NCBI GenBank assembly: GCA_963576725.1 | Contig: OY755238.1 | Span: 28,415,201-28,479,200, forward strand | DNA: 64,000 bases | Direction: 5' to 3' | Source of the DNA: Azorinus chamasolen | Taxonomy: Eukaryota > Mollusca > Bivalvia > Cardiida > Solecurtidae | In this document: positions 46,000 through 57,495 of the stretch, in pieces | How the letters are laid out: each line of letters begins with the position of its first letter | Numbering within the stretch: position 1 is the stretch's first letter | Notes under the pieces: generated by a model | Seen by the model: the letters and a program-made list of their open reading frames with translations, nothing else | Told to the model about the DNA's origin: nothing | The model's database searches: none | Translations under genes and position numbers: made by a program

Positions 46000-46695
46000 A
46001 TGGTACTGCAACACACTGCATGTCTGGTTGTCACCCTTTTAAGTTGGCAATCACGCCGACAAGAAAGGTTTAGTACTCTATGAAGGCGACATCTTAAATC
46101 CGATAACGGAAGGAAACAATACGTGAAGTCATAAATTACAAAAGAGTAAGATAGGACATAACGTGGCAGTTAGATAGTTGGGAGTTTAGGGTACTGCAAT
46201 AGTTAAGAGATCACGTAATGCTGATGTCGGATATCTCGTTTTTGTCGTACCCTTTATTACTTTTCTACAGTAACTGTGTTTGCAGCCCAATTATTTAGTA
46301 TAGTAGCGATAGGTGGATACGGTTGTTTCTCTTAAATATGTTTTTGTTTTACATGCACCTCTACCACTGTATTTGCCATCGCGGTTGGTGTATATTAGTC
46401 GGAGAGGGGATACGTTTATTTACACTGTTTGTCTTTAAGGGTGGGGATGGAATACATGTAAGGTTGCGTGCCCCTAAACTGGTTTAACCCCAAGAGATAT
46501 TTGTCACTGACCGTTCCAAGGCGGTACTTCCATGTCCCCCTAGTGTTTGTTTGTTATGTCTGTTCGTCTCTTTATGTCTTTTACATTCATATACATTTGT
46601 TGTTTATCATCGTGGTGCTTTTTGGGCGGTTGTGTTTTGTATGGGGAATTTCCTGCATGACTCATACATGTACTTTTATATATAACATCATTAAA
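46000..46695 (+). mobile_element. 3' tail of the near-complete Naiad
   Basis: After GTACTGCAACACACTGCATG comes a short foreign or duplicated segment (about 46125-46225). The family B tail follows with GTTTAACCCC, TTTGTCACTGACCGTTCCAA GGCGGTACTTCC and TTTCCTGCATGACTCATACA. Confidence 0.75.
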
Positions 46696-46697
46696 CG

Positions 46698-47125
46698 AAT
46701 ACAAATATGAATTATGCAGGAAACACCACACACAGAACAAACAGCCGCCTGAACATAAACACCAAGAAAACACAGCAAATATACATGATTACCAAAAACA
46801 TAAAGAGACACACAAGGACACAATAAACAAGGAGGGAAGCTTGAAGTACCGTCATGAAACGGTCAGTGACAAATGTCACGGGGGGTTAAACTGTTGTAGA
46901 GGCGCCCAACCTTACACTTATTCCATCCCCACCCTAAATGGCAAACAGTGTAAATAAACGTATCCTCTCTGGCAAATACAAATTCAGTGGTAAAGTGCAT
47001 TTAAAACGAAAACATATTTAAGTGAAACAAACTGTATCCACCGATCGCTAGTGTACTCAATGATTAATCTGCAAACAGAGTAAATGAAAAAAAAATGGTA
47101 TGACAAAAACGTGATATCCGACATC
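46698..47125 (-). mobile_element. Naiad-type PLE family B 3' tail, inverted against the previous copy
   Basis: ATGAATTATGCAGGAAACAC at 46707 through GTCATGAAACGGTCAGTGAC AAATGTCACGGGGGGTTAAA to CAAACTGTATCCACC. It is separated from the + strand tail by only about 20 nt, giving a tail-to-tail pair. Confidence 0.8.
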
Positions 47126-47269
47126 AGTAATACGTTATCTCCGCAGTGCCCTAAACTCCCAACTAACCAACTTTCACGGTATGTACTATCTTCCTCTTGT
47201 GTAATTTATAATTCACGTATTGTTTTCGATGTGTCTGAGTTTTGTTTAAAGGCGCTTTGACACATTTTG

Positions 47270-47425
47270 GCTATATCCTGTTGGTGGTTCAGCAGACACG
47301 GAACAGTCTTGTGAAGGTTGTGTGTGCATATTTATGTACACGCGCACTTCAATTATGGTTTTTTTATGGACTTTTGTGTAACGTGGTATGTCTGACTTCT
47401 GCTCTATTTTTTGTATATTAATCAT
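47270..47425 (+). mobile_element. Naiad-type PLE, family C 3' tail (+)
   Basis: GTGGTTCAGCAGACACGGAA CAGTCTTGTGAAGG and GGTATGTCTGACTTCTGCTC, the inverse of the blocks at 12785 and 19018. Confidence 0.5.
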
Positions 47426-49150
47426 ATTCGAATTGTATTAAGCAACCTGCAGATAGGCCAGATGCTTAATTATTTGGCACTATATCTAGATCAAAGTCAA
47501 ATGTCAAGTGGAAATCCAGAGAACAGAATTTATACCATTGGGTAGAATAAAATATATAAGAGCACCGCTCCAGGAAAACCAGGCGAAATGACATCGGTGA
47601 AATGACGTCAGAAATGAGGTGTAAACTTTCGACGTCATTGTTGACGTACATTCGTGTTGTGTTTTACCATCGCTACATTTCTATCGCTATTTTCTCTGAT
47701 TTCGTTTGATTATTGCATACGTGGATTAACTGAATATGATGGATAATGAGCTTGAGGAAAGAGATTTTTTTCCTAAATATATTTCTTAAACCTTTGAAAA
47801 GGTTCTAGTATCGGATGTACGTATCGATGGCGCCATTTTTCATTTTCGCGGAATATTTTGCCCGCATTTTGAAGCACCTCTATTGTTGATCTAATCTATG
47901 CAGTTTTATTCCATTTAGATCTACATAGAAATTGAATTGCAACTTACGCTGAAAGTGTCATAGCATATGTATAATGAAGTTATATATGATGTAGTTCTAG
48001 GTCAATGTGCCCGAGTAACACGTGCGTCAATAAAATTCAGATTAAATGACATTGAACTACTTCCTTGTCAATCGTTTATATTGACATCATTTGAATACAG
48101 CTTCGGTCCAGATGAATAGCCGAGAAGCTCGCCGTCACATCTTAACTATGTCCATTTTCAACAGTACTGAACGTCATCAGATTCTTGTGCGAGTTATGAA
48201 ATGCGCGACGTCATTTTGACGGTACAAACTTGTATTTGTATTGCTATACGTACTTGGTTTAAATCACTGTAAAATTAAAGACATTACCCAGGTCCATTCA
48301 ATGATTCCCCCCATTGTTCTCAATAGGCATGAAAGTAACAGTAAAAACATGATACAAGTGTGCAAAATATGGCAAGCCGTCTCATTCTGTCTTGAGAGGC
48401 CCTGACATACAATTAGTCAAGGGGAACACACTCAAAAGACCATTGCTGGTCAGAACCCAATAGAAGTTCAACCCTTAAGATGCCTACTACTAACAAACAA
48501 AGGGCCATATGCAAACAGGTTGGATCCAGATGAGACGTCAAGTAACCCGGCATCTTATCTGGATCCAAGCTATTTGGCAGACAACATTTTCACAAATCTT
48601 TACAAACTATGAAGCACTTTCACATTTGAAGCAGACAAGCAATTTAGCAGATGAATATTTTATAAGGATTAAAAACATTAAAAAACCCCTGAGCGCTTAT
48701 GTATATCAGAGATAAAACTCTGGACATTTGGCCTGCAGTAGAATCCATTTAACCTGCAGTGGAGGAGAGCTATAATATGTTCAAAGCCGCCCTAATTAAA
48801 GCTGAGAATTCAATTTTGTCTTGTAGAGCTGGCGTTCATATATACATGCCATGTGTGTTTGTACAGTGGAGAAAACGTTATCATTTCCCGTTTAAACGTA
48901 TCTATACGCATATGCATTGAAGTAAAATGTAGAAAAATACACCTTGTTGAAATATCTCAAGATATTTTTTATCTGAGTGGCAAACCGTTTGGTTACCCGG
49001 CGTCTGATCTGGCTCCTAACTGTTTGCAATGGAAATAATTGTTTTAGCATAAACGCGTTTAATGGGAAAGAATAACGTTTTCTCCACTGTGTGTGTGTGT
49101 GTCTGTGTGAATGTGTGTGAAGGTCTCCTTTCTTTAGAATTATTATGACC
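47426..49150. other. Intron 7; two HP-type palindromes
   Basis: A palindrome at about 48513-48580 has GGATCCAGATGAGAC arms. A second, at about 48985-49030, ends TCCTAACTGTTTGCA. Otherwise no feature is supported. Confidence 0.45.
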
Positions 49151-49154
49151 AACG

Positions 49155-49655
49155 ATTGTGTCCATGGAGTGGACCAGACCCCTGTTTTCCATATTGTTTC
49201 GCCCTACGTAGGTGTATGTTTTATGCCCCCATAGACGATAGTCGGGGGGCATATTGTTTTTGCCCTGTCTGTTTGTCTGTTTGTCTGTCTGTTTGTCTGT
49301 TTGTCTGTTTGTCAGCAACTTTAACATTGGTCATAACTTTTGAGCTAGTATAGATGGAGACTTGATATTTGGCATACATATGTATCTCATGAAGCCGCAC
49401 ATTTTTAGGGGTGACATGTCAAGGTCAATGTCATCCTTCAAGGTCAGAGGTCAAATATATGGGTCAAATCGCCGACTTTAACATTGGCCATAACTTTTGG
49501 ACCAGTAGAGATAGAGACTTGATATTTGGCATGCTTGTGTATCTCATGAGGCTGCACATTTTGAGGGGTGACATGTCAAGGTCAAGGTCAGAGGTCAAGG
49601 TCAGAGGTCAAATATATGAGGGGGCATAGTGTTTCACAAACACATCTTGTTATGT
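49155..49655 (+). repeat. GGGGGCAT short interspersed repeat
   Basis: Starts near TGCCCCCATAGACGATAGTC GGGGGGCATATTG and has a (GTCT)n tract at about 49266-49310. Two diverged copies follow of the phrase ACTTTAACATTGG.CATAACT TTTG, GACTTGATATTTGGCAT, GTGACATGTCAAGGTCA. It ends GAGGGGGCATAGTGTTTCAC AAACACATCTTGTT. From memory this is an abundant repeat of bivalve genomes; non-autonomous, with no coding capacity. Confidence 0.7.
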
Positions 49656-50463
49656 ATTTTTTTAAGACAGATTACATAGGGCAATACTTCCAAAAGAGAT
49701 GTCCCACAGAGTTCTTATCCTTGGACACAGCTGCCTTTTCTCCCAACAAGGTCTATCAGAATATGTAAATACTGCTCAGAAAGTTATAATTTAATCCCTG
49801 CACCATGCACTTGATCTCAATGAGATATATTTGTATGTGGAGTGTCATGAATGTAGGTTGAGCACTTTAGAAGACATTCACAGGCCGAACGGACAAAGCG
49901 GGGCCTATATGCTCCTTCTTATAGTTTCAGGGAGCATAATAAAAAATAAAAACATATACTGCATTAGTGACAATCTAATAATTTCCAAATCATCAAATGT
50001 AAGAGACGGGCCTCACATGGAACGCTCCAGTGGTTCTTGACAGGCAGACTGCTATAGCTCTTACCATGTGCCGCATGCTTTTTCACAGGTTAGCTGTAAA
50101 GACCCAAGCCGGCCAAGGGAATGTCTTTAAAAGTATTTGTCATACCGAGATACGGTTTTCGTCATATTGTATTGATACCTCAACTTTACTTTTCTGCAAA
50201 AAAGTCAAAATCGAAATTTTTTGTCATTAAAGGTCAAGTAAACAGATTGGGTTTTCGTCAAATTCTGATAGTATACAGTTAGTTAAACACCAAGTTTTAG
50301 AAAATTCTTACCGTTTTTATCTAATTTTGATTTAAATCGAGTTTTTATTGTACCGCGAACCACGCATTTTGAAAATCGATACATGATTATCTCCTTTGCG
50401 TGACGTTGTGATAGCTCGCCAGTCAGGGATCCCATTGAGAGGGAGGAATGTACACAGAAACTT

Positions 50464-51110
50464 AACCTTTTCCTTTAAATTAACGCCTCTGCAAACAAAG
50501 TAGATCCAGACCAGAGCTTACAGGAACCGTCTAATTAGGGTCTTTTCTGTTTGCTTACAAAATTAGATCAAATCCGACTCCTAACATTGTATAAATACCC
50601 AAATTATTTTCACACTTTTCCAGACATTACGTCCATGGATAAGCCATAGAAAGTGACACTTTATCGAGTAGGGGAAACTATTTATGAGGTGTGATGTTTA
50701 TTTTAGGTGTGAAAAACAATGATACTTAATATTAAACACATATTTTTAAATTTTGTTAATCTTAACCCTTCACTTGTTTTTACCCCCGCCCTGTTGTATA
50801 ATTACATATATAGCTTTACTGTGTACACGTATTTTGCTGTGCAATAACTGCTGTAAATCAACTTGTAAATAGTGCAGACCCTGATGAGACAGCTCCTGCA
50901 GGTTTGCACTATTTACAGGTAGGTATATTGACGTGAATAGCAAGCGAATGGTTAAAACTTACTTTACATGTCAGTGAATTTACACTATTCATAAACAATA
51001 CTTTAAAAAGAGGATGAGGTTAGGACCAAGACCATTAGCAAATAGTGTAGATTCAGATCAGAGAGACCATTTGGGTCCCGCCCATGAGTTGGGTCCAAAC
51101 AACTTTTAGA
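50464..51110 (+). repeat. Three HP-family palindromes
   Basis: Arms at about 50490-50555 (GCAAACAAAGTAGATCCAGA), 50868-50920 (AATAGTGCAGACCCTGATGA) and 51038-51110 (AAATAGTGTAGATTCAGATC). The first is preceded by TTAACCTTTTCCTTT. Confidence 0.55.
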
Positions 51111-51210
51111 CAGAACCAGACAACTTTAGATGAATTTCATATTTAGGCAAAGTGGGTTCAGATGAAATGGGACGTTCTCGTTAAGTAACATAGTACTATG
51201 TATAAATGGG

Positions 51211-51246
51211 TTTACGGACATTTGCCCCCCCCCCCGGCCACTTGGG
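51211..51246 (-). repeat. Inverted partner of the GGGGGCAAGTGTCC phrase at 2.76 kb
   Basis: GTTTACGGACATTTGCCCCC followed by poly-C and GGCCACTTGG. It corresponds to the phrase set at 2757-2810 in reverse complement. Distant, so probably the same repeat family rather than one element. Confidence 0.4.
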
Positions 51247-52164
51247 TATAAATGTACGTACTTTAGAAAAAAAAAGAAATTCCACCAAAATATAGAAAAA
51301 TAGAAAATTGTTTTATTTATTTATTTTACTTTAATATTTGCAATACCAGAATGATGCATTACTTTCAGAAAATCGAGAAAAGGTTGAAATACCAAAATAT
51401 GTATTTTGTTGGGAAAATGAGAAAAAGGTGGATCTTGATAATGGTTGTCAGTCTTGAAGAATGACTAAATTTTTTTTTATTAATATATTCATGTTTCTAA
51501 AGCTTGTGAATTATGTTTAAATGACTGGACTCACTACAAATAAAAATGTCTATAAAAATATGGTCAACACATTAAAACTGTTACTACATTCTTCTTTATC
51601 ATAATTTTACAGTATACTCGTATGTGCAATTTAATTATGGTTTGTATTATATGGAAACAACAGTAAACATAACCATTAGAATTTCTCTATGCATGTATGA
51701 ATGAATGTGTTAAATGGCCTTAGGCCATATTGTACTAAGCCATATTACACACGAAATGCCCCATGCAGGGTCAGTATCCAGATGTCAGTTATCATAGTGG
51801 CCTTTTGGGACAATGATTATTGCAAGGCCATAAAACCCGCTTCCTGTATATTACGTATTGTTGCATTCCTTTATGTAGTGGTGGTAACTTGTCAAAAGAA
51901 CCAATCATTGCGGTCAGGGTACCTCAAAGTTAGTTTTGGGCATAATGTAGGTAATATATAATTAGTAAAACTATAAAAACGCATCCAATGAGCAATTTCG
52001 TAAATTACAGTAATCCAGAATGACTTTTTTGCTATGGATTTATGGTCAAAATTGTCCATGTTCCAAAATTGCAAAAGGATCATATTTATGATAAACTATT
52101 TCCCTGATGAAAAATTATGTGTGAGTAAATCACTTCACGAATATAAACCCTTCATTCCATGTGC

Positions 52165-52835
52165 CTGTTTATGCCAATGCAAACATAGTAGACCCATATC
52201 AAACGTATTGAAACAAATTTACAAACAGTAGATCCAGATCAGACAGCTTCTGATCAGGTTCTTGTCGATTTGCTTATGAAATAATATACCGGTAGGTCTG
52301 GCTGTACAATTACTGCCATAGCATTTGCTCATATATCATTAACTCTCCATGAAATCATTATTTCTTACACGAATATTCATGAAGAAGATCTAAAGGCTTT
52401 TTTTCACAATGCTAGCTTTTCAAATAGATCATTGGCTCTGACAGATCAATTAGGATTAGATCAACAAAAGTTCATAAGCAAACAGAGCAGAACCTTATCA
52501 GACAGCTCCTACAGGAACTGTCCGATCTGGATCTACTCTATTTGCAAACGCGCGTGAAGCCGTTTATATAAGAATATAAGGATTGGGAAATTGATTTTAA
52601 AGCAAATTAGGTGTCTGCTGCCAACAATGCTAAATCGTGTTTATTAATCATTTTTTCTCTTACGAATATTTATTAAAGATTTCATGACCTCATGAATATT
52701 CATTACAGGGATTACAGATACGCTAGACAACCCTGACCGAATATAAAGAAATAAGTCTTCGGACTAAGCAATCAGAGCATATCCTGATCAGACAGTTCCT
52801 GCGTGATTTGGGTTTACGCTGTTAACAAAACGTTT
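52165..52835 (+). repeat. Three HP-family palindromes in tandem order
   Basis: Palindromes at about 52205-52275, 52478-52552 and 52770-52830. The middle one is a nearly complete unit with the 5' part ATTATTTCTTACACGAATAT TCATGAAGA. Confidence 0.6.
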
Positions 52836-53944
52836 GTATAGAATAATTTTCCACGAAGAAAAAGCCCATTAACCTACAGTGCTAGACCTAAGTCACATTT
52901 ATAACAGAATGTAGCACATCCTTTTTTTTATAATTGTAGACCCAAGTCATCCACTGCATCTCTAGTATAAATTTCACGGAAAACAGCCATCAAGACAAAA
53001 TGTAAATCAGATCACATTTTCTTCTCGTCTTTTGGTAATTTAAATAATCCTATTTAGCCTCTGTCGGATTAGGAGCTACACCCATAGGCAGGGATACACC
53101 CATAGGCAGCACAAATTACCATTTTAGCACTCAGAACGAAGCAGAAGTACATTACGTGCGATTATTTTCTATACGATATCTAGTTCGACATTTATAGCGA
53201 ATGTCACAAGTGACGTCATCACAAGGGAGATAAGCGAACGACCAAAATCAGTCAGTGCTTACTTATCGGTGATATATGACAGCTGCTATGTGCGATATGA
53301 CTGTATTTTTTGTGTTTTCGAAACTACGTCGTACAAGGTACCCATTTGTCAAATATTTACGAAAAAGTGTCCTGCCTGTTTACTTGACCTTTAAGCCGGT
53401 TTTCCTGGAGCGGGATTATTAAGTAATGTTTGTCTCCATGAGAATGGAATTGTGTATTATAAATCTGAGACAATTCTTAATTCAAGGTTGACAGAAAGCC
53501 TTACAGTTTGAATATGTAATATTCCGTACAGCTTGGTACGCGCATTAGCGTCGTGGCTGTTTGACAATCTTATCACGGTTTTTGGTTAGTTAACCCCAGT
53601 GTAACATCTCAAATTTTGCAAATGAAAATTGCTCTAACAGATATTAAATTACTTGATGATTCTGTGAGTTTTTATTGGCTAACCCTTTTTGGTAAGCAGT
53701 TGTCTAGACAATTTGTTGTCGTGTTTTTAATGTTTTACTTGTTCCAGTTTTTAAAACACTATAATCTAGGGATGGGAACGAATAGTTGTATATTCGAATA
53801 CCGTTCCGAATATCGAATATTAATATTGCTATTCGAATATTCGGAAAAAACTTTCCCTCGTCTTTATTCTTCCACCTCAAAGCCAACCTGTGTTAATTAG
53901 CTGGCGAAATTAGACAGTTTGACACGTGACTGTCTTTTTCCGAA

Positions 53945-54785
53945 AAGTACAAACATGAATCATGCAGGAAACACCACATACAGAACAAACACTCGCCCGA
54001 ACAGTAACACAAGGAAACAGCAAATGTACATAACTAGAAAAAACAACAAGAGACACACAAAGACAAAACAAACATACAATAGGAGGAAGATGGAAGTACC
54101 GCCTTGGAACGGTCAGTGACAACATTCACTGGGGGGGGTTAAACCGGTTTATGGGCGCCCAACCTCACTCTTATTCCATCTCCACCCTAAAAGACAAACT
54201 GTGTAAATAAACGTATCCCCTCTCCGACTAATCTACAACAACCGCGACGGCAAATACAATGGTAAAATGCATGTATAACGAAAAAACATGTAATTGAACA
54301 TACTGTATCCACCTATCGCTAGTGTACTCAATGATTGAGCTGCAAACAGAGTAACTGTAGAAAAGTAATAAAGGGTACGACAAAAATGAAATAGTACAGA
54401 TATCCGACGTTCTCCTTCCATTTCTGGATTTAAGAGGTCGCCTTCATAGAGTACTTAACCTTTCTTGTCGGCGTACATGCAAAGAGGCCAGCGTGATTGC
54501 CAACTGTAAAAGGGTTCACAACCAAACATGCAGTATGTTGTAGTACTACAGGATCATATCCCTTTTTAATGAATTGTTTTATACATTTGATGAACAAAGT
54601 GAGAAAATGGGTATGTCCAATAATTTTACGAAGTTTGTAAATCACATCACCATTAAATTCAGGATGTGAAATACCGTGTCGCAGAAGCAGCTTGAGATTA
54701 CATTGGTACTTGCCAATAAGCGAGAGATTTCGATAGTAAAATTTAGAGAAAAGTTTTTCTTAGTTTATGGTATCTATATCGAAAA
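53945..54785 (-). mobile_element. Naiad-type PLE family B, RT C-terminal end and 3' tail
   Basis: 3' end ATGAATCATGCAGGAAACAC at 53954. Tail with GGTCAGTGACAACATTCACT. Upstream coding (54645-54430 frame) IYKLRKIIGHTHFLTLFIKC, IKQFIKKGYDPVVLQHTACL and VVNPFTVGNHAGLFACTPTR. Truncated at about 54780. Confidence 0.85.
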
Positions 54786-54789
54786 AAAA

Positions 54790-56070
54790 TACACGGTCCA
54801 ATGGATGGTATGCTGATTTGGGTATTTATGACCCTAATCCCTGTTTTTGATAATTTGACACGTGATTGCCTCTTACCTATTACATGGTCTACTTGATGGT
54901 CCGCTGATTGTGATGTTTAAGGACCGTAATCCCTTATTAATCCCCTAAAGATAACCATGAGCGACAGTCCAAACCACCGTGCAATCAACACCTATTTCCT
55001 CGCTTCTCGGATGTACTAGATAACAAGAGTTACTAAATGTAGAAGTACTAGAAATCCCTATCTTGAACACCACTTACACTATGTATTCATACGCGCGATT
55101 AGGCGAAATCAATACCAGGGAAGTTTTCTTGTTGTGTTAATTTCAAAGCGAGGCTAAAATAGTACGAAAATTACTGTTGCTGTTGGAAACGGAAGTCGCA
55201 CTACGCAATGGAAAGTAGTACTTTGCAACATCTGTTAATTTGCTTGGTTTTAGGGTGCATTTAAGCGTGCATTTAAGCGGGAAAAATATTCATATGGATT
55301 ATAATATGACTAACAACGATGCTGTTGGTGACGTTCGCTGTATACACTATACGTAAACCAATAGGTAAAAATCACAATGTTTTACAGTGACATACACTGC
55401 GCATACGATTGTGGCGGTTACATCTGGTAGTATGTTGTTAGCATTTCTATAACAATAACCCGCCGCTGAGACCGGATACATATAGTTTATCGTTTTCCGT
55501 GCGTCCGAGCTTTCCGGACTAACATGTTCAAGTTTTCTTTGAAACTTTCTATTAGATATTAGTACTATAAAGAGATGGGGGCCTGTAAATATCGCTGATA
55601 TGAACCTTGGTTCAACAGAGTTATAACATTTTATTTTGCCAAGTATGTAATGTTTATGCAAGTCCAGAGCCATTTCTGAGAAAATGATTTTCTATGAAAC
55701 ATATCATGTATATTGACCTTGATACAACAGAGTTGTATCTTTTTCTGTTCGGAGCTATTCCTCAGATTTATTTTAAAGTTTTTCTATGAAACGTAATGTA
55801 AATGTTTAGTAGCACAAGTGAACCTGAAAGTATCACTTACATTGACCATGTGATACCAGAATAATGGTTCTCAGAGACTATTTAGCATTTTTCATTTTTT
55901 GTGTAAATGCTTGGTACTATAAACATGAAGCATGCAAGTATCACTTACGTCCACGTTAGAACATACCTATTTTGTGAAACATTTTACTTTTTTGACAATC
56001 TGGTCATCAACACTGAGGCCAGTTCTTGCTTGGCAGGGGATATCAATTAAGCAGACTTGTTTCATTTCAG
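54790..56070. other. Intron 7, distal part, nothing recognised
   Basis: Local degenerate duplications occur (for example TTGACC..G.TACAACAGAGTTGTA-like phrases at about 55605 and 55715). No gene or named element is supported. Confidence 0.4.
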
Positions 56071-56185
56071 TCTTACTGGATCGTTGAGATTCACTGCAAC
56101 TGTTCCCGACACTATAACAAGCTGGAAAGTCAAAGCGTTTGCTTTTAATGCAGACTATGGCATAGGTGTGGCACCCCAAGTTGAG
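56071..56185 (+). CDS. TEP/A2M-family gene, exon 8 (PDTITSW segment)
   Basis: The exon runs from TTTCATTTCAG| to |GTAAAT, 115 nt, phase 2 in and phase 0 out. With the GA from exon 7 it reads DLTGSLRFTATVPDTITSWK, then VKAFAFNADYGIGVAPQVE. The string VPDTITSW....AF....G.G is diagnostic for the A2M/TEP superfamily. The intron before it is about 20 kb and holds most of the retroelements of the window. The donor directly abuts the end of a family A Naiad fragment. Confidence 0.9.
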
Positions 56186-56186
56186 G

Positions 56187-56295
56187 TAAATGAAAAAGTA
56201 GTAAAGTCAAGCAGGAAATTACACTCACAAAACGCATTCAACACCACAACACCGTCAGAAAGCAAGCAACACCTCCAAAGACACAAACACACATA
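56187..56295 (-). mobile_element. Naiad-type PLE family A, short 3' fragment abutting exon 8
   Basis: TAAATGAAAAAGTAGTAAAG TCAAGCAGG is the family A terminus. It begins one nucleotide after the exon 8 donor G, so the T of GT and the rest of GTAAAT coincide with element sequence. Confidence 0.7.
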
Positions 56296-56544
56296 TGCGC
56301 GCACAGTTATGTGTAGACAATATGAATTGTCAGAGCAAGATCACTCAACACACTTAATCAGTATACTTTTTAAACTGTTGTTTTAAAAACAAAACTACAA
56401 AAATGCAAGTGCTAATGAGAGTCACGCGCAGGATAGATGCTGCATATTTGACAAAATGCTTTCTCCAAATATTTACAAAAGGTTAGCGTTACTCATTTCA
56501 CTTTTTGGATATTATCTTTTAAAGAAATATTATACTCAATACTT

Positions 56545-56690
56545 TGTTCCGGCCACTCGAGTGGAAGTATAGTTTTGCACTCAATCCGTCCGTCTGTTCT
56601 TCTGTCTGTCATTTCGTAAGGGTTTTCATCCGGACGATATCTTTTCAACCACTTTGGTTATAGTTTCCAAATGTGTCGTTTAGATGTATC
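56545..56690 (+). repeat. Short repeat with GTCCGTCTGTTCTTCTGTCT tract
   Basis: Fragment in the style of the molluscan (GTCT)n short repeats: ACTCGAGTGGAAGTATAGTT TTGCAC, the tract, then TCATCCGGACGATATCTTTTC. A related CATTCGTCCGGATGATATGT lies near 57293. Confidence 0.5.
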
Positions 56691-56921
56691 TGTATGAGGC
56701 ATAGTGTCTCGTTAGACCTGTGTGTCTCTATGACCATTGCCCGACCGTGACCGTCATTTCAATTTAAGTAATTACGGTGATGCATCTTGGGAAAGCAGAA
56801 TGTCGCATACTACTTCGATATCTCCGTGACCTTGATCTTGACAAGTAGAAATTTGTCTCGAATTCTGTACGAAACATATATCCCTAACCCCTTGTGATAG
56901 GATTTCTGATTTTATTAGTGT

Positions 56922-57115
56922 GCGGTGGTCTAGTGGTAATGCGCTTGACTATCAATGCGGAGGTCCGGGGTTCAAATCAGTGTCTCCCACCCGCATGTCC
57001 ATTCCACTCAGGGTTTAAAATGGGTACATGTGAGGGTCACTAGCCGGTGCTGCGGCTGCATGATTGCGCCATATATTAGCAGTGCTTAATATTGTAGGCG
57101 AATGACTCTATGACC
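56922..57115 (+). repeat. tRNA-derived SINE
   Basis: Box A TGCGGTGGTCTAGTGGTAAT and box B GGTCCGGGGTTCAAATC are spaced as in a tRNA. A non-tRNA body follows (GTCCATTCCACTCAGGGTTT, CACTAGCCGGTGCTGCGGCT). The head lacks a closed acceptor stem, so it is a SINE rather than a tRNA gene. Confidence 0.7.
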
Positions 57116-57444
57116 AGGCGAGTAAATGTACAGTCCGCTGATCGGTCATTCGAACTGAAAGTAGACTACAACTAGGTACTTATCTTTATTATTTGAGAGC
57201 ATATCGGGGTGGGAGAGTGCCACTTACTGTTTAGGAATCTGTGTTACATTGCATCTGACCGTGACATCAGCTTTAACAAATCAAAGTTTGATATTCGTCC
57301 GGATGATATGTCCTCAACCACTAGGGGAACGATTTCGAAACCTATTGAGTGTGTGCATCAATAAAAAGAAGGTTTAGCAAACAAAGGTGTTGTCTCTGTC
57401 AGATTGATCATGATCGTTACCTTAGTGTAAGTTATGAAAACATA

Positions 57445-57495
57445 GTAAGGAAGTCAAGCATTAAAAGTCACATACAAGACGCGACCAATACATTG
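57445..57495 (-). mobile_element. Naiad-type PLE family A, tiny tail fragment
   Basis: GTAAGGAAGTCAAGCATTAA AAGTCACATACAAGACGCGACC matches the family A tail start with small differences. Confidence 0.55.

Larger units (their letters stand above)
43010..46695 (+). mobile_element. Naiad-type Penelope-like retroelement, near full length (EN-linker-RT)
   Basis: The most complete element of the window. The order on the + strand is endonuclease (about 43182-43820), linker (43834-44390), reverse transcriptase (44400-45940), 3' tail (46000-46690). An N-terminal GIY-YIG endonuclease before the RT is the permuted order of the Naiad/Chlamys branch; canonical Penelope elements have it at the C-terminus. 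Frameshifts, stops and a small tandem duplication (about 44425-44500) mark it as inactive. Insertion boundaries are approximate. Confidence 0.85.
50227..53394. mobile_element. Element with 19-bp perfect terminal inverted repeats (~3.2 kb)
   Basis: TTAAAGGTCAAGTAAACAG at 50227-50245 is matched exactly by its reverse complement at 53376-53394. Further homology inside the ends (TTATCTCC.TTG..TGACGT at about 50389 and inverted at about 53210-53235) suggests longer imperfect arms. The interior carries HP palindromes and no transposase that I recognise, so it is probably non-autonomous and nested. Confidence 0.65.
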
